From Bacillota bacterium (GTDB lineage: Bacteria; Bacillota; Clostridia; Tissierellales; Sedimentibacteraceae): DNA of 16,575 nt. Every line of letters starts with the position of its first letter. Position 1 is the stretch's first letter. The notes under the pieces are model-generated. The model did not search any database. It worked only from the letters and a program-made list of their open reading frames with translations, and was not told the origin of the DNA. Of the stretch, positions 1 to 7,316 are shown piece by piece. The translations under genes and the position numbers were made by a program. The DNA is taken from positions 1-16,575 of the forward strand of contig JAEZGU010000217.1 of NCBI GenBank assembly GCA_023416855.1, written 5' to 3'.

Positions 1-3000
1 AAGTAGAACCATCCATTCCCGGTTCATAAACAGCATAAACATTAATATTTACATTATCGCTATCATAATTTAACTCCGCCCTTTCTGTTGATGTGCTGTA
101 CACCAAACCTTTAAGCTGCTCTAAATCCATCATAAATGGTACTACGAATGTCTTTCTTTCACCTTTTTCATTTTCATATGCTATACCTACCGGATAGCCC
201 TCTCTATTAACATCAAATTTATAATATTCAGATAATATTTTTGCCCCAAGATCAGTATATGAATATATTTTACGACTTGGTAATAGCCCTATGTTAGAAA
301 GCATCTCCATTGCAGTATCCGAAACAGATGCAATTTCCCCAAATCCTTGCGTCAGAACACTTTCTGAAGAATAGTTTGATCTATAAACCTTAGGTATACA
401 GTTAATCCTTTTTAGAATTTTAAGAACCTGCTCTTCAGTTGTAGCAGCCTTCATAAGTTTAATCCCATGAGTATTAATTGATGGGATAGCAAGATTATCA
501 TAACCATCATTTGCTTCTAATTTTATAACAGGGCAATATTTATTTTCACCTAAAGCAGAATATTTACTTATAGCAGCATCAACTGCTCCATTTAACTGCA
601 CATCAAATTCGGAACTTTTTGGTACATCCACCTTGTAAGCGATCATTTCAGGTGTTGAAAATTCACCTGTTGTAATTGGCACTAATATGTCATTATTATA
701 CCTTGACTTTAGTTTCCAATCATTAATATCTCCTGAAGGTCGGTCAAAAACTACCAATGCTCGACGCTCATGACCCTCAAAAACAGCAAATCTATCTCCA
801 ATACCAAATATAAGATTTTCATTTTCCCTTGAAGGACTAATTATTTCATTTTCGAATTTTTCTAAGTTGAAAAAATCTGGTGGAACTACTGTACCCTCAT
901 TACCCGGCTTATCTATAAATGTTACATCTAACAACACTTTTCCATCTCCAAATGCCAACTTTTCTCCTTCCTTATCTGACAGGTACAGGTATGATGTCAA
1001 TTGAGTTAGCTGATTTATGCGTACTTTTACAAACTCTCCATCAATTTCAGCTACTGGAACAGGCGATTTCAATATACCTCCTTCTGATACGCTGAATAAT
1101 GCGCTGTCGTTTGCAAGGTCAAACATTAATTCTGATTTATATCCAACCATGGATTGAGGTATATCGTAAGCCATACGAACTATATTTGAGGATGCAGGGG
1201 CTAACATTACCTCATCAAAAAATCCCAATGGCATGTGATTAGTAACGTAACTTAGCTCTGAAAGCAGTTCCCCACTTTGAGTATCAAATTTTAAATAAAT
1301 CCTTTCCTTAGGATCGATATTTAAAAGTGCTTGCAACTTAGTATCAAATGTTGCTTCTATACCACGAAAAACAGAAAAATCTGCTGATTGAACTTTGCTG
1401 ATTTCCTTTTCAATAGTTGAAGCTATAACATCCATGGTAAAGGTATCTGTTATATTTTTAGGTGAGGACTTAGGCAAGCTTTCCATTTTCAAGAGCTTTT
1501 CAGGCATACTACCGGTTATTGGCATTTGAATATGACCATACATGGTATCATAAAAATGCAATGATTGCTGAGTATACCCTGTATAGCTGTATGGTATCAT
1601 AAACACTAACATTCCTTCTACAACGCCCTTAGGTGGTATAGTAATAGATGGATCCCCATGAGCAGTAATAGGATTTTCTAACATCCATGTAGCTTTAGAT
1701 GCCGGATACATACCTGCGCCATCTATACTCATGTAGAAGTGTTTGAAAATACTTGGTATTACATATGGAATATTTTCCTGTGTAATATTTTTTATTTTTA
1801 CCTCAAGGGCGACAAAGCGTTTGTTGTTTCTTGAAGCATCTATGCCAAGAAACTTATCAAAATATGATGCTTCGCCTATTGAAAGCTCTATAGCATTGTT
1901 CTTCAATAACTTTCCAATTTTTGTATTGCTATATAAAACACTATCCTTTCCTATAACTCCAACACCGCTTGTTGTATCTTTATTGCTTGATTTAACAGTG
2001 TACAAATCAGCTTTTTTTCCTGTCTCAATTTTAACCACCTGAGGCTCTATTGGTGTTCCTTTCTTTTCAGGAGGTGAAAATTCCGCTTCATCCTGAGCCT
2101 TATACACTAAATTTTCTCCCTGATCTGTTATATAGGATATTTCTACCGTTATAGGTGTAGTGCGTACTTCTACGGTATCACCTATTTTCTGCAATAATGA
2201 ATCCAACTTTTTCATAATGTCACCGGTAGACTCGCTAATTACATATTCTCCTTTAGTGGCGGCTGCTGCTTTTGCAAAAACCTTCTCCTTTTCCGATGTG
2301 GAAATTCCCATACCAATCCAAAGCATATAAATTCCCTTCTTTTCAATTTTAGATAATATTTTTTCATATGCTTCCTTGCTTTCCTCAGGAACCTCAAGAC
2401 CTGAATCAGTATAAAATACAATAACTTTTTTACTGCTTGGAACTGTTATGATGTTTTCGTAAGCAGAGTTTAATGCCTCTACTATTGGAGTGCCTCTGTC
2501 AGCTTGCATTTCACCTATTGCTTTTAGAATATTTGCTTTATTTATTGTTGAAATTTGACTGAAATTAAGCTCTACTTTTGTAGGACCTCCACCCTGGAAA
2601 GTCATAAGTTGTGTAATTGTATTTGAAGGCAGTTTATTGATAAAATCATTCAGCATTTTTTTCGTTTTTTCCATTCTATAGTTACAATCAACACCCTCAT
2701 CAGGACCTTTGTTCATAGAGCCGGAATTATCAATAACAAGAGAAACAACCGGAGTTTCACTAACATTATTTTCAGTAGGTCTTTCATAGGTTATAACAAA
2801 ATTGTTACCAAGCTTTGATCCAATTGCAGTAAACACTTCTTCTAAGGCCTCTGGGTTTTTTGCAGGATAATACTGACCATCAGAAGATAGTGCAAACTCT
2901 GTTAAGCATTGAATATCAGGTGCACCGTCAACTGAAGTTAAAACTTGATCATCATTTAGTCGTTTTCCGAATCCTATGGTGTATACAGGAATTTTAACTT

Positions 3001-4846
3001 CCAATATTTTTTTTACAATATCATCCTTAGTATTTGAGCTTCCCTGTCCTCGTCCATCCTCTCTGGAATCTACCCCGTCTGTAAACACAACTACAGCAGG
3101 ACGCGTCTTTCCTATCACAGAATTTATTCCCTCCATAGTTGCATCATAAAGCTTTGTAGAGCCAACAGGTTTAATTCCTGAAAGTGCTTTTAACGCATCA
3201 GCTTTTGTTTCTCCCTTATGTGCAGTAACAGATGAGCTAAACTGTACAATTTTTACAAAGCTATTATCAGGTAATGATTCAACAAATTCCTTTGCAGCTT
3301 CAATAGTGGCTGACATATCATTTTCCATTGAACCGGAAGAGTCAATTACTAAAGCAACGCTACACGGAGCAATTTCTCTGCGTATATCTGTAATTTTAAC
3401 CTGCTTTCCGCCCTCTGTAATAATTGTATTTTCCTTAGAAGGAAACACATCACGTTCTTTGGGATCACTTACAGATAGTGCAAGCTCTGCTTGCTTTTTC
3501 AAATCCTTTTTCTCCATTATACTTATGCCGCCGGTTAACTCCTTATCGTCCGAGGAAGCCATTAACACCTCATTAGCAGAACGTAAGCTATCCGGGAGCA
3601 ACACTGTTGTTTCTTCTCCGGCAGATACAGGTACAAGCTGTGTCCTACTTCTTCCAAGCTCGCCAGGCAACATATTTACAACAGTATAATATCCCGGTGG
3701 CATAATGAAATATATGTCATCGCCACTGCTTATACCAAAATTATTGCTGTGTGTGTTTACATCCTCCCTCTCATAACGGTAACGATTACCTCCAACATCG
3801 TAGGTAATACCTACATACTGCTGCGGAACTACATATACACGGCCGAATGGAGCATTCTTAACAACTAAAGTACCCACCCCTCCAGGCTTATATCCTGGTA
3901 ATTTGTACTCTGTTTCACTCATGCAAAATGTTGCTTCCGATGGTAAAGCCTCATTAGAATACTTTTCCAAAGTAATTTCAACAAACCCTGGGTCTTGAGG
4001 AAAGTCGTAAAGAGTATAATCTTTATATTGAGCAGAATCTAATTTGGCATAATAGCGTGACCATGTATTTGTGTTCTCTATTTGATTATAGTTTTCAGTC
4101 TTTATTATCAACATACCATCAGGTAAACTAAGCTTTAGGAGAGAAAACTTCTTTCCAGGCATCTCCATAATAAAACGAAATGTACCATTTTGGTCGAACT
4201 GGTCAGGAGTAATTTTATACTCCTTGTTAATTTCAAATAATTTTTGTTTTACTATATTTAGATACACACGCTCCCAATTTTCAGCCTGCACATTACACCA
4301 CCAAATAGCATCCTGCTTTTTCAGCCTAAATGTAAAAGATTCATCAAAGGCCGAAGGCAGCACTTCTGCACCTATTTTTGACGCGTACTCACGAAGAAAA
4401 GGCAAGACATCTCCCGATTTAGCACTAAAACTTAAGTTCCATTCCTCACCTGTTACACTTTTTTTGATTTCAGTAAAGTTTTCCAAATAAGCAATTTCAA
4501 TCCCGCTATCAGGACGATAATATGAACCTAAGTCGTAAAGCTCTTGACTTCCAAGAGGATTAATTTCAGGAATGGGTATATCCCATTCACCCACTTCCTT
4601 TACCTCCGGTGTTTCAATCTTAAGACCACGAACAGTAAGACCACTTAAATCATAGTTTTTTAGATATTCAGCTATATAGCTTGCAAGAGGAGATTCAAAT
4701 TCCTCCTCAATTTCATCAACATAATTTGTTCCCAAACTTACAGTCTGCGTTTCATCAGTTTCAACATTAGGCTTTTGTTTTGAACAGCCTGAAACAATAT
4801 TAATTATCATACACAAAATTAAAACAAGGCTAATATATCTCTTCAT
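1..4846 (-). CDS. Large secreted lipoprotein with two tandem vWA domains (partial, C-terminus beyond left edge)
   Basis: The frame is open from an ATG at 4846 to the left edge, giving 1615 full codons with no stop. Residues 1-21 are a lipoprotein signal peptide: KR, a hydrophobic stretch, then lipobox V-S-G-C with C21 to be lipidated, so the protein should sit on the outer membrane face. Residues 22 to about 480 are unrecognised, with a beta-rich, Ig-like part near 345-430. vWA domain 1 (about 495-690) has MIDAS residues DSSGS 502-506, T564 and D590. vWA domain 2 (about 700-880) has DNSGS 706-710, T786 and D814. Residues 890-1440 look like beta-rich Ig-type modules, for example the RFVALEVKIKN strand near 1015. 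Near 1440-1550 is a possible inactive transglutaminase-like module. The signal peptide, both MIDAS motifs and the tail share one frame, so no frameshift is evident. Such proteins usually bind ligands or partners through the metal site; the target is unknown. It stands alone, divergent from tmcAL. Confidence 0.9.
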   Translation of the reverse strand, partial: MKRYISLVLILCMIINIVSGCSKQKPNVETDETQTVSLGTNYVDEIEEEFESPLASYIAEYLKNYDLSGLTVRGLKIETPEVKEVGEWDIPIPEINPLGSQELYDLGSYYRPDSGIEIAYLENFTEIKKSVTGEEWNLSFSAKSGDVLPFLREYASKIGAEVLPSAFDESFTFRLKKQDAIWWCNVQAENWERVYLNIVKQKLFEINKEYKITPDQFDQNGTFRFIMEMPGKKFSLLKLSLPDGMLIIKTENYNQIENTNTWSRYYAKLDSAQYKDYTLYDFPQDPGFVEITLEKYSNEALPSEATFCMSETEYKLPGYKPGGVGTLVVKNAPFGRVYVVPQQYVGITYDVGGNRYRYEREDVNTHSNNFGISSGDDIYFIMPPGYYTVVNMLPGELGRSRTQLVPVSAGEETTVLLPDSLRSANEVLMASSDDKELTGGISIMEKKDLKKQAELALSVSDPKERDVFPSKENTIITEGGKQVKITDIRREIAPCSVALVIDSSGSMENDMSATIEAAKEFVESLPDNSFVKIVQFSSSVTAHKGETKADALKALSGIKPVGSTKLYDATMEGINSVIGKTRPAVVVFTDGVDSREDGRGQGSSNTKDDIVKKILEVKIPVYTIGFGKRLNDDQVLTSVDGAPDIQCLTEFALSSDGQYYPAKNPEALEEVFTAIGSKLGNNFVITYERPTENNVSETPVVSLVIDNSGSMNKGPDEGVDCNYRMEKTKKMLNDFINKLPSNTITQLMTFQGGGPTKVELNFSQISTINKANILKAIGEMQADRGTPIVEALNSAYENIITVPSSKKVIVFYTDSGLEVPEESKEAYEKILSKIEKKGIYMLWIGMGISTSEKEKVFAKAAAATKGEYVISESTGDIMKKLDSLLQKIGDTVEVRTTPITVEISYITDQGENLVYKAQDEAEFSPPEKKGTPIEPQVVKIETGKKADLYTVKSSNKDTTSGVGVIGKDSVLYSNTKIGKLLKNNAIELSIGEASYFDKFLGIDASRNNKRFVALEVKIKNITQENIPYVIPSIFKHFYMSIDGAGMYPASKATWMLENPITAHGDPSITIPPKGVVEGMLVFMIPYSYTGYTQQSLHFYDTMYGHIQMPITGSMPEKLLKMESLPKSSPKNITDTFTMDVIASTIEKEISKVQSADFSVFRGIEATFDTKLQALLNIDPKERIYLKFDTQSGELLSELSYVTNHMPLGFFDEVMLAPASSNIVRMAYDIPQSMVGYKSELMFDLANDSALFSVSEGGILKSPVPVAEIDGEFVKVRINQLTQLTSYLYLSDKEGEKLAFGDGKVLLDVTFIDKPGNEGTVVPPDFFNLEKFENEIISPSRENENLIFGIGDRFAVFEGHERRALVVFDRPSGDINDWKLKSRYNNDILVPITTGEFSTPEMIAYKVDVPKSSEFDVQLNGAVDAAISKYSALGENKYCPVIKLEANDGYDNLAIPSINTHGIKLMKAATTEEQVLKILKRINCIPKVYRSNYSSESVLTQGFGEIASVSDTAMEMLSNIGLLPSRKIYSYTDLGAKILSEYYKFDVNREGYPVGIAYENEKGERKTFVVPFMMDLEQLKGLVYSTSTERAELNYDSDNVNINVYAVYEPGMDGST

Positions 4847-4849
4847 ATG

Positions 4850-4859
4850 TTACCTCCTT
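4850..4859 (-). promoter_or_regulatory. Ribosome binding site of the vWA lipoprotein
   Basis: On the minus strand AAAGGAGGT lies 4-5 nt before the ATG at 4846. This near-perfect Shine-Dalgarno sequence fixes the start of the lipoprotein and supports efficient translation. Confidence 0.85.
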
Positions 4860-4870
4860 TACAATTATTT

Positions 4871-4900
4871 TTGACACACGTTTTCATTACATAGTATACT
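4871..4900 (+). promoter_or_regulatory. Sigma-A promoter for tmcAL-ylbJ
   Basis: TTGACA (4871-4876), an 18-nt spacer and TATACT (4895-4900) form a near-consensus sigma-A promoter. It would start RNA near 4907 and leave a leader of roughly 118 nt before tmcAL. Its -10 lies between the -35 and -10 of the opposing lipoprotein promoter, so the two cannot be occupied at once. The palindromes at 4901-4917 and 4920-4938 fall at and just after the predicted start site. Confidence 0.6.
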
Positions 4901-4915
4901 CTTTGACTTTGTCAA
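4886..4915 (-). promoter_or_regulatory. Candidate sigma-A promoter for the vWA lipoprotein
   Basis: Read on the minus strand there is a -35 TTGACA (4910-4915), an 18-nt spacer and a -10 TGTAAT (4886-4891). This would start RNA near 4879, about 33 nt before the ATG. The -35 lies inside the palindrome at 4901-4917. A second possible minus-strand promoter lies further upstream, with -10 TATAAT at 4936-4941 and a poor -35 TTGCAA at 4957-4962, only 15 nt apart. Both calls rest on hexamer matching. Confidence 0.5.
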
Positions 4916-4917
4916 AG
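4901..4917. promoter_or_regulatory. Perfect palindrome, possible operator 1
   Basis: CTTTGAC, a TTT centre and GTCAAAG form perfect 7-nt arms. The element immediately follows the plus-strand -10 and contains the minus-strand -35, a position suited to an operator acting on both promoters. No regulator gene is in the window, so the operator role is inference. Confidence 0.45.
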
Positions 4918-4919
4918 GA

Positions 4920-4938
4920 AATCACCCTAAGGGTGATT
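4920..4938. promoter_or_regulatory. Perfect 19-nt palindrome, possible operator 2
   Basis: AATCACCCT, a central A and AGGGTGATT form perfect 9-nt arms. Its centre (4929) is 20 bp from the centre of the palindrome at 4901-4917, close to two helical turns. As RNA it could form only a short hairpin with a 3-nt loop. The nearest T run (4948-4954) starts about ten nt later, too far for a standard terminator. It also touches the alternative minus-strand -10 at 4936-4941. A DNA-binding site is the better reading, but the binding protein is unknown. Confidence 0.5.
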
Positions 4939-5013
4939 ATAAGAAAATTTTTTTATTTGCAATTAATAAAAGCTTTTGTTATTATTATTAAAAATTGCTA
5001 TCATTGTCACTAC

Positions 5014-5027
5014 AGGAGAAATATATG
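5014..5027 (+). promoter_or_regulatory. Ribosome binding site that sets the tmcAL start
   Basis: AGGAGA at 5014-5019 lies 5 nt before the ATG at 5025. This decides for that start over the in-frame TTG at 4995. Confidence 0.75.
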
Positions 5028-6257
5028 AATTTAACAGGAATAATTGCTGAATATAACCCTTTTCATAAGGGTCATGAATATCAATTAAAAGAAGCAAGAA
5101 GAAAAACCTCTTGTGACGGATTAGTTGTTGTTATGAGTGGTAATTATGTGCAGCGAGGCGAACCGGCTATTATAGACAAATATCTACGTGCAGAAACTGC
5201 TGTTTATAGTGGAGCCGATTTAGTTGTGGAGCTTCCTATGCCATTTTCATCTCAAAATGCTGAAATGTTTGCATATGCAGCTATAAAAGAACTGAAAAAA
5301 TTGTCTGTTAATAATTTAAGCTTTGGTTGTGAAAGTGAAAATATTGACCTTCTAAAAAGTATAGCCTCAATTCAATTAAATCCAAAGTTTCAAATAGATA
5401 TAAAAAAAGAAATTGATAAAGGTTTATCTTATCCAAGCGCATTAACTAATGTTGTTGTTTCAGTTTTAGGTATAGAAGCATATGAAGTTATTAATTCTCC
5501 AAATAATGTCCTTGCAATAGAATATATTAAGAATACTATCAGGCATAACTTAAACTGTAATTATGTACCTATAAAACGAATAGGTAAAGGTCATAACGAC
5601 ATCATAGTATCAGGTCAATATGACAGTGCTACAGCAATTAGAAAAAGTATATTGTCAAACTTAAATAAGCATGAGAACTCTTTGACAATAAAAAGTAATG
5701 AAGCAATAAATTCATTTTATAAAGAACATAATGGATTCAACAACCTAAATAATTATTTAAATATTATATACTATAAAATATTAGAACTTGGTACTGAAGG
5801 TTTAAATAATATATATGAGGTGTCAGAAGGATTAAACAATAAAATATACGAAAATATATTTAAGCACAACAATATTGATGATTTCATAATGTCACTAAAA
5901 TCAAAGCGGTATACATATTCAAAATTAAGAAGAATGCTACTGAATATACTATTGGATATAAAAAAAGATGACATAAGGGACTTTATGTTAACTAATCCTA
6001 ACAATTATATAAAAGTATTAAGCTTTAATGATGTGGGAAGAGATATAATTAGACTGGCGAAATCTAACGGTATTGCAGTGATAAATCGCTATTCCGATTA
6101 TAATAAAAATGATATAAAAGCTGAAAAATCACCACTTTTTAATTTAACTAATAAAGCAACCAATATATTTTATCTTCCTTTTGACAACAAAAAAATAAAT
6201 GAAGAATACTTAAAAAATGCAAGCTATTTAAACATAATAACCCCTCATGAACAATAA
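5025..6257 (+). CDS. tmcAL: tRNA(Met) cytidine acetate ligase TmcAL (YlbM, DUF795 family)
   Basis: TmcAL makes N4-acetylcytidine at the wobble position of elongator tRNA-Met, using acetate and ATP (family knowledge). The 410-residue product has the nucleotidyltransferase start IIAEYNPFHKGH with an HxGH-type site (H14, H17). Other conserved blocks are GNYVQRG 39-45, ELP 69-71, SFGCE 99-103, SPNNVLAIEY 158-167 and SATAIRK 201-207. The length fits the family (about 400-415). I chose the ATG at 5025 because AGGAGA (5014-5019) precedes it and the family begins MxxxGIIAEYNPFHxGH. An in-frame TTG at 4995 would add ten residues with no ribosome site of its own. It is the first gene of a two-gene unit with ylbJ and probably uses the promoter at 4871-4900. 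Confidence 0.95.
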   Translation: MNLTGIIAEYNPFHKGHEYQLKEARRKTSCDGLVVVMSGNYVQRGEPAIIDKYLRAETAVYSGADLVVELPMPFSSQNAEMFAYAAIKELKKLSVNNLSFGCESENIDLLKSIASIQLNPKFQIDIKKEIDKGLSYPSALTNVVVSVLGIEAYEVINSPNNVLAIEYIKNTIRHNLNCNYVPIKRIGKGHNDIIVSGQYDSATAIRKSILSNLNKHENSLTIKSNEAINSFYKEHNGFNNLNNYLNIIYYKILELGTEGLNNIYEVSEGLNNKIYENIFKHNNIDDFIMSLKSKRYTYSKLRRMLLNILLDIKKDDIRDFMLTNPNNYIKVLSFNDVGRDIIRLAKSNGIAVINRYSDYNKNDIKAEKSPLFNLTNKATNIFYLPFDNKKINEEYLKNASYLNIITPHEQ

Positions 6258-6277
6258 AATGTGTTATGGGGGGTTGT
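6237..6277 (+). promoter_or_regulatory. Hairpin sequestering the ylbJ ribosome binding site
   Basis: Bases 6237-6248 (ATAACCCCTCAT) pair with 6266-6277 (ATGGGGGGTTGT) over 12 bp with two G-U wobbles and a 17-nt loop. The right arm is the G-run used as the ylbJ ribosome site; the left arm is coding sequence at the end of tmcAL. The tmcAL stop (6255-6257) lies in the loop, so a ribosome finishing tmcAL would melt the stem and expose the site. No T run follows, which argues against a terminator. Pairing is seen; the coupling function is inferred. Confidence 0.6.
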
Positions 6278-6280
6278 ATT

Positions 6281-7231
6281 ATGTTCAGAAGAAATTTGGT
6301 TCCTATATTGATTTTATTATTGATATGTTTTTTCATATTAAAGCCTGCAACTGTATCAGAAGGTGCCTTTAACGGACTTAAAATTTGGGTTAATAATATT
6401 ATACCTTTTTTGTTTCCTATGTCCGTGTTGTCCAATATATTGCTAAAATACAATTTTATATATAGAGCTTTCGAGAAATTTTCATTTGTATCAGAAAAAA
6501 TTCTAAAAAATAAATACGCAATGATACCATATTTTATTAGCTTTGTGTCAGGCTATCCTTCCGGTGCAATGTCTATTAATACAATGTTAGAAAATAAAAG
6601 AATTAATGGATATGAAGCAAACTATTTAATTCCTTTCACAAATAACTGCAGCTTTCAGTTTATTGTAGGAGCTTTAGCATATTCTATGCTTAATGATTTT
6701 AGTTTGTTTAAATTTATAGCTATTCCCCACTTTACGGCAGCAATAATACTTAGCTTTTGCATAAAAAATAAAACTTCATACAAAATTAAAAAAAATGTTA
6801 TAGTTCAAGCACCTGTCACATTTCATCAAGCATTTAGCTTATCTATATATAAATCTATAATCAGCATATTATCTGTAGGTGGTGTAATTGTCATTTTCTC
6901 CGTTTTTTCTAATTTTTTCAACGATACCTTAACATCGCTGTCTACCACAATATCTTTAAGCCCATATACTAAAGATATAATTTATTCATTAATAGTAGGA
7001 ACATTAGAACTTACTAACGGATGTAGTATTATTTCTACATCTTCATATGTACCTTTAGAGCTAAAACTGATAATTATTAACTTTTTAGTAAGCTTTTCAG
7101 GAATGTCAGTGATTTTCCAAACAATTGCAGTTACTGAAAAGTTTGAACTTGATATAGCAAATTATATATTATATAAATTTATTCTTGGAATAATTTCCGT
7201 GCTTATTTGTATTTTAATGTTGAACTTTTAG
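6281..7231 (+). CDS. ylbJ: Sporulation integral membrane protein YlbJ
   Basis: YlbJ-family proteins are polytopic membrane proteins needed for spore cortex formation in Bacillus (family knowledge); the transported or sensed molecule is not settled. This 316-residue product begins with a membrane helix (about 6-21) followed by LKIWVNNIIPFLFP (33-46). It carries GYPSGA (91-96), VGTLELTNG (239-247) and FSGMSVIFQT (272-281), hallmark blocks of the family. Hydrophobic segments recur to the C-terminus. It is shorter than the Bacillus protein (about 400) but has all core blocks. The ATG at 6281 is chosen because GGGGGG (6268-6273) sits 7 nt upstream; the in-frame ATG at 6266 overlaps that site and would add five residues not seen in the family. 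It follows tmcAL by 23 nt. ylbJ and ylbM also lie close together in Bacillus. Confidence 0.9.
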   Translation: MFRRNLVPILILLLICFFILKPATVSEGAFNGLKIWVNNIIPFLFPMSVLSNILLKYNFIYRAFEKFSFVSEKILKNKYAMIPYFISFVSGYPSGAMSINTMLENKRINGYEANYLIPFTNNCSFQFIVGALAYSMLNDFSLFKFIAIPHFTAAIILSFCIKNKTSYKIKKNVIVQAPVTFHQAFSLSIYKSIISILSVGGVIVIFSVFSNFFNDTLTSLSTTISLSPYTKDIIYSLIVGTLELTNGCSIISTSSYVPLELKLIIINFLVSFSGMSVIFQTIAVTEKFELDIANYILYKFILGIISVLICILMLNF

Positions 7232-7256
7232 TATGACTTTAGGAAGTACTTTTTTC
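7230..7256 (+). terminator. Weak possible terminator after ylbJ
   Basis: ACTT (7236-7239) pairs with AAGT (7244-7247) around a 4-nt loop, and AGT (7230-7232) can pair with ACT (7248-7250) across a 3-nt bulge. Seven T follow at 7250-7256. The stem is short and AT-rich, so read-through into rnz is likely. Confidence 0.3.
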
Positions 7257-7258
7257 TA

Positions 7259-7287
7259 TTGATAATAGAGGAAATAATAGGTATAAT
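7259..7287 (+). promoter_or_regulatory. Sigma-A promoter of rnz
   Basis: TTGATA (7259-7264), a 17-nt spacer and a perfect TATAAT (7282-7287) make a textbook vegetative promoter. RNA would start near 7294, leaving a short leader of about 23 nt with AGGTGA (7307-7312) ahead of the ATG at 7317. rnz is therefore probably transcribed constitutively and independently of tmcAL-ylbJ. Confidence 0.75.
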
Positions 7288-7316
7288 GATAAATAAACAT
7301 TAAAATAGGTGATTAA

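Noticed and set aside
1743..3689. Plus-strand open frames of 99 and 127 codons inside the lipoprotein gene (and one of 88 codons at 4224-4490)
   Set aside because: They lie antisense to a continuous coding frame with signal peptide and MIDAS motifs, have no ribosome sites, and resemble no known protein. They are shadows.
4920..4954. Palindrome plus T run as a Rho-independent terminator or attenuator
   Set aside because: The T run starts about 10 nt after the stem and the loop would be only 3 nt. The genes on both sides diverge, so no upstream transcript needs ending here. A regulated attenuator cannot be fully excluded.
4847..5024. Riboswitch or T-box in the tmcAL leader
   Set aside because: The leader is only about 118 nt. 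I see no T-box motif, anti-terminator pair or known aptamer core, only the two palindromes.
6148..6453. Minus-strand 101-codon frame across the tmcAL-ylbJ junction
   Set aside because: Antisense to two well-supported genes; no ribosome site and no recognisable product.
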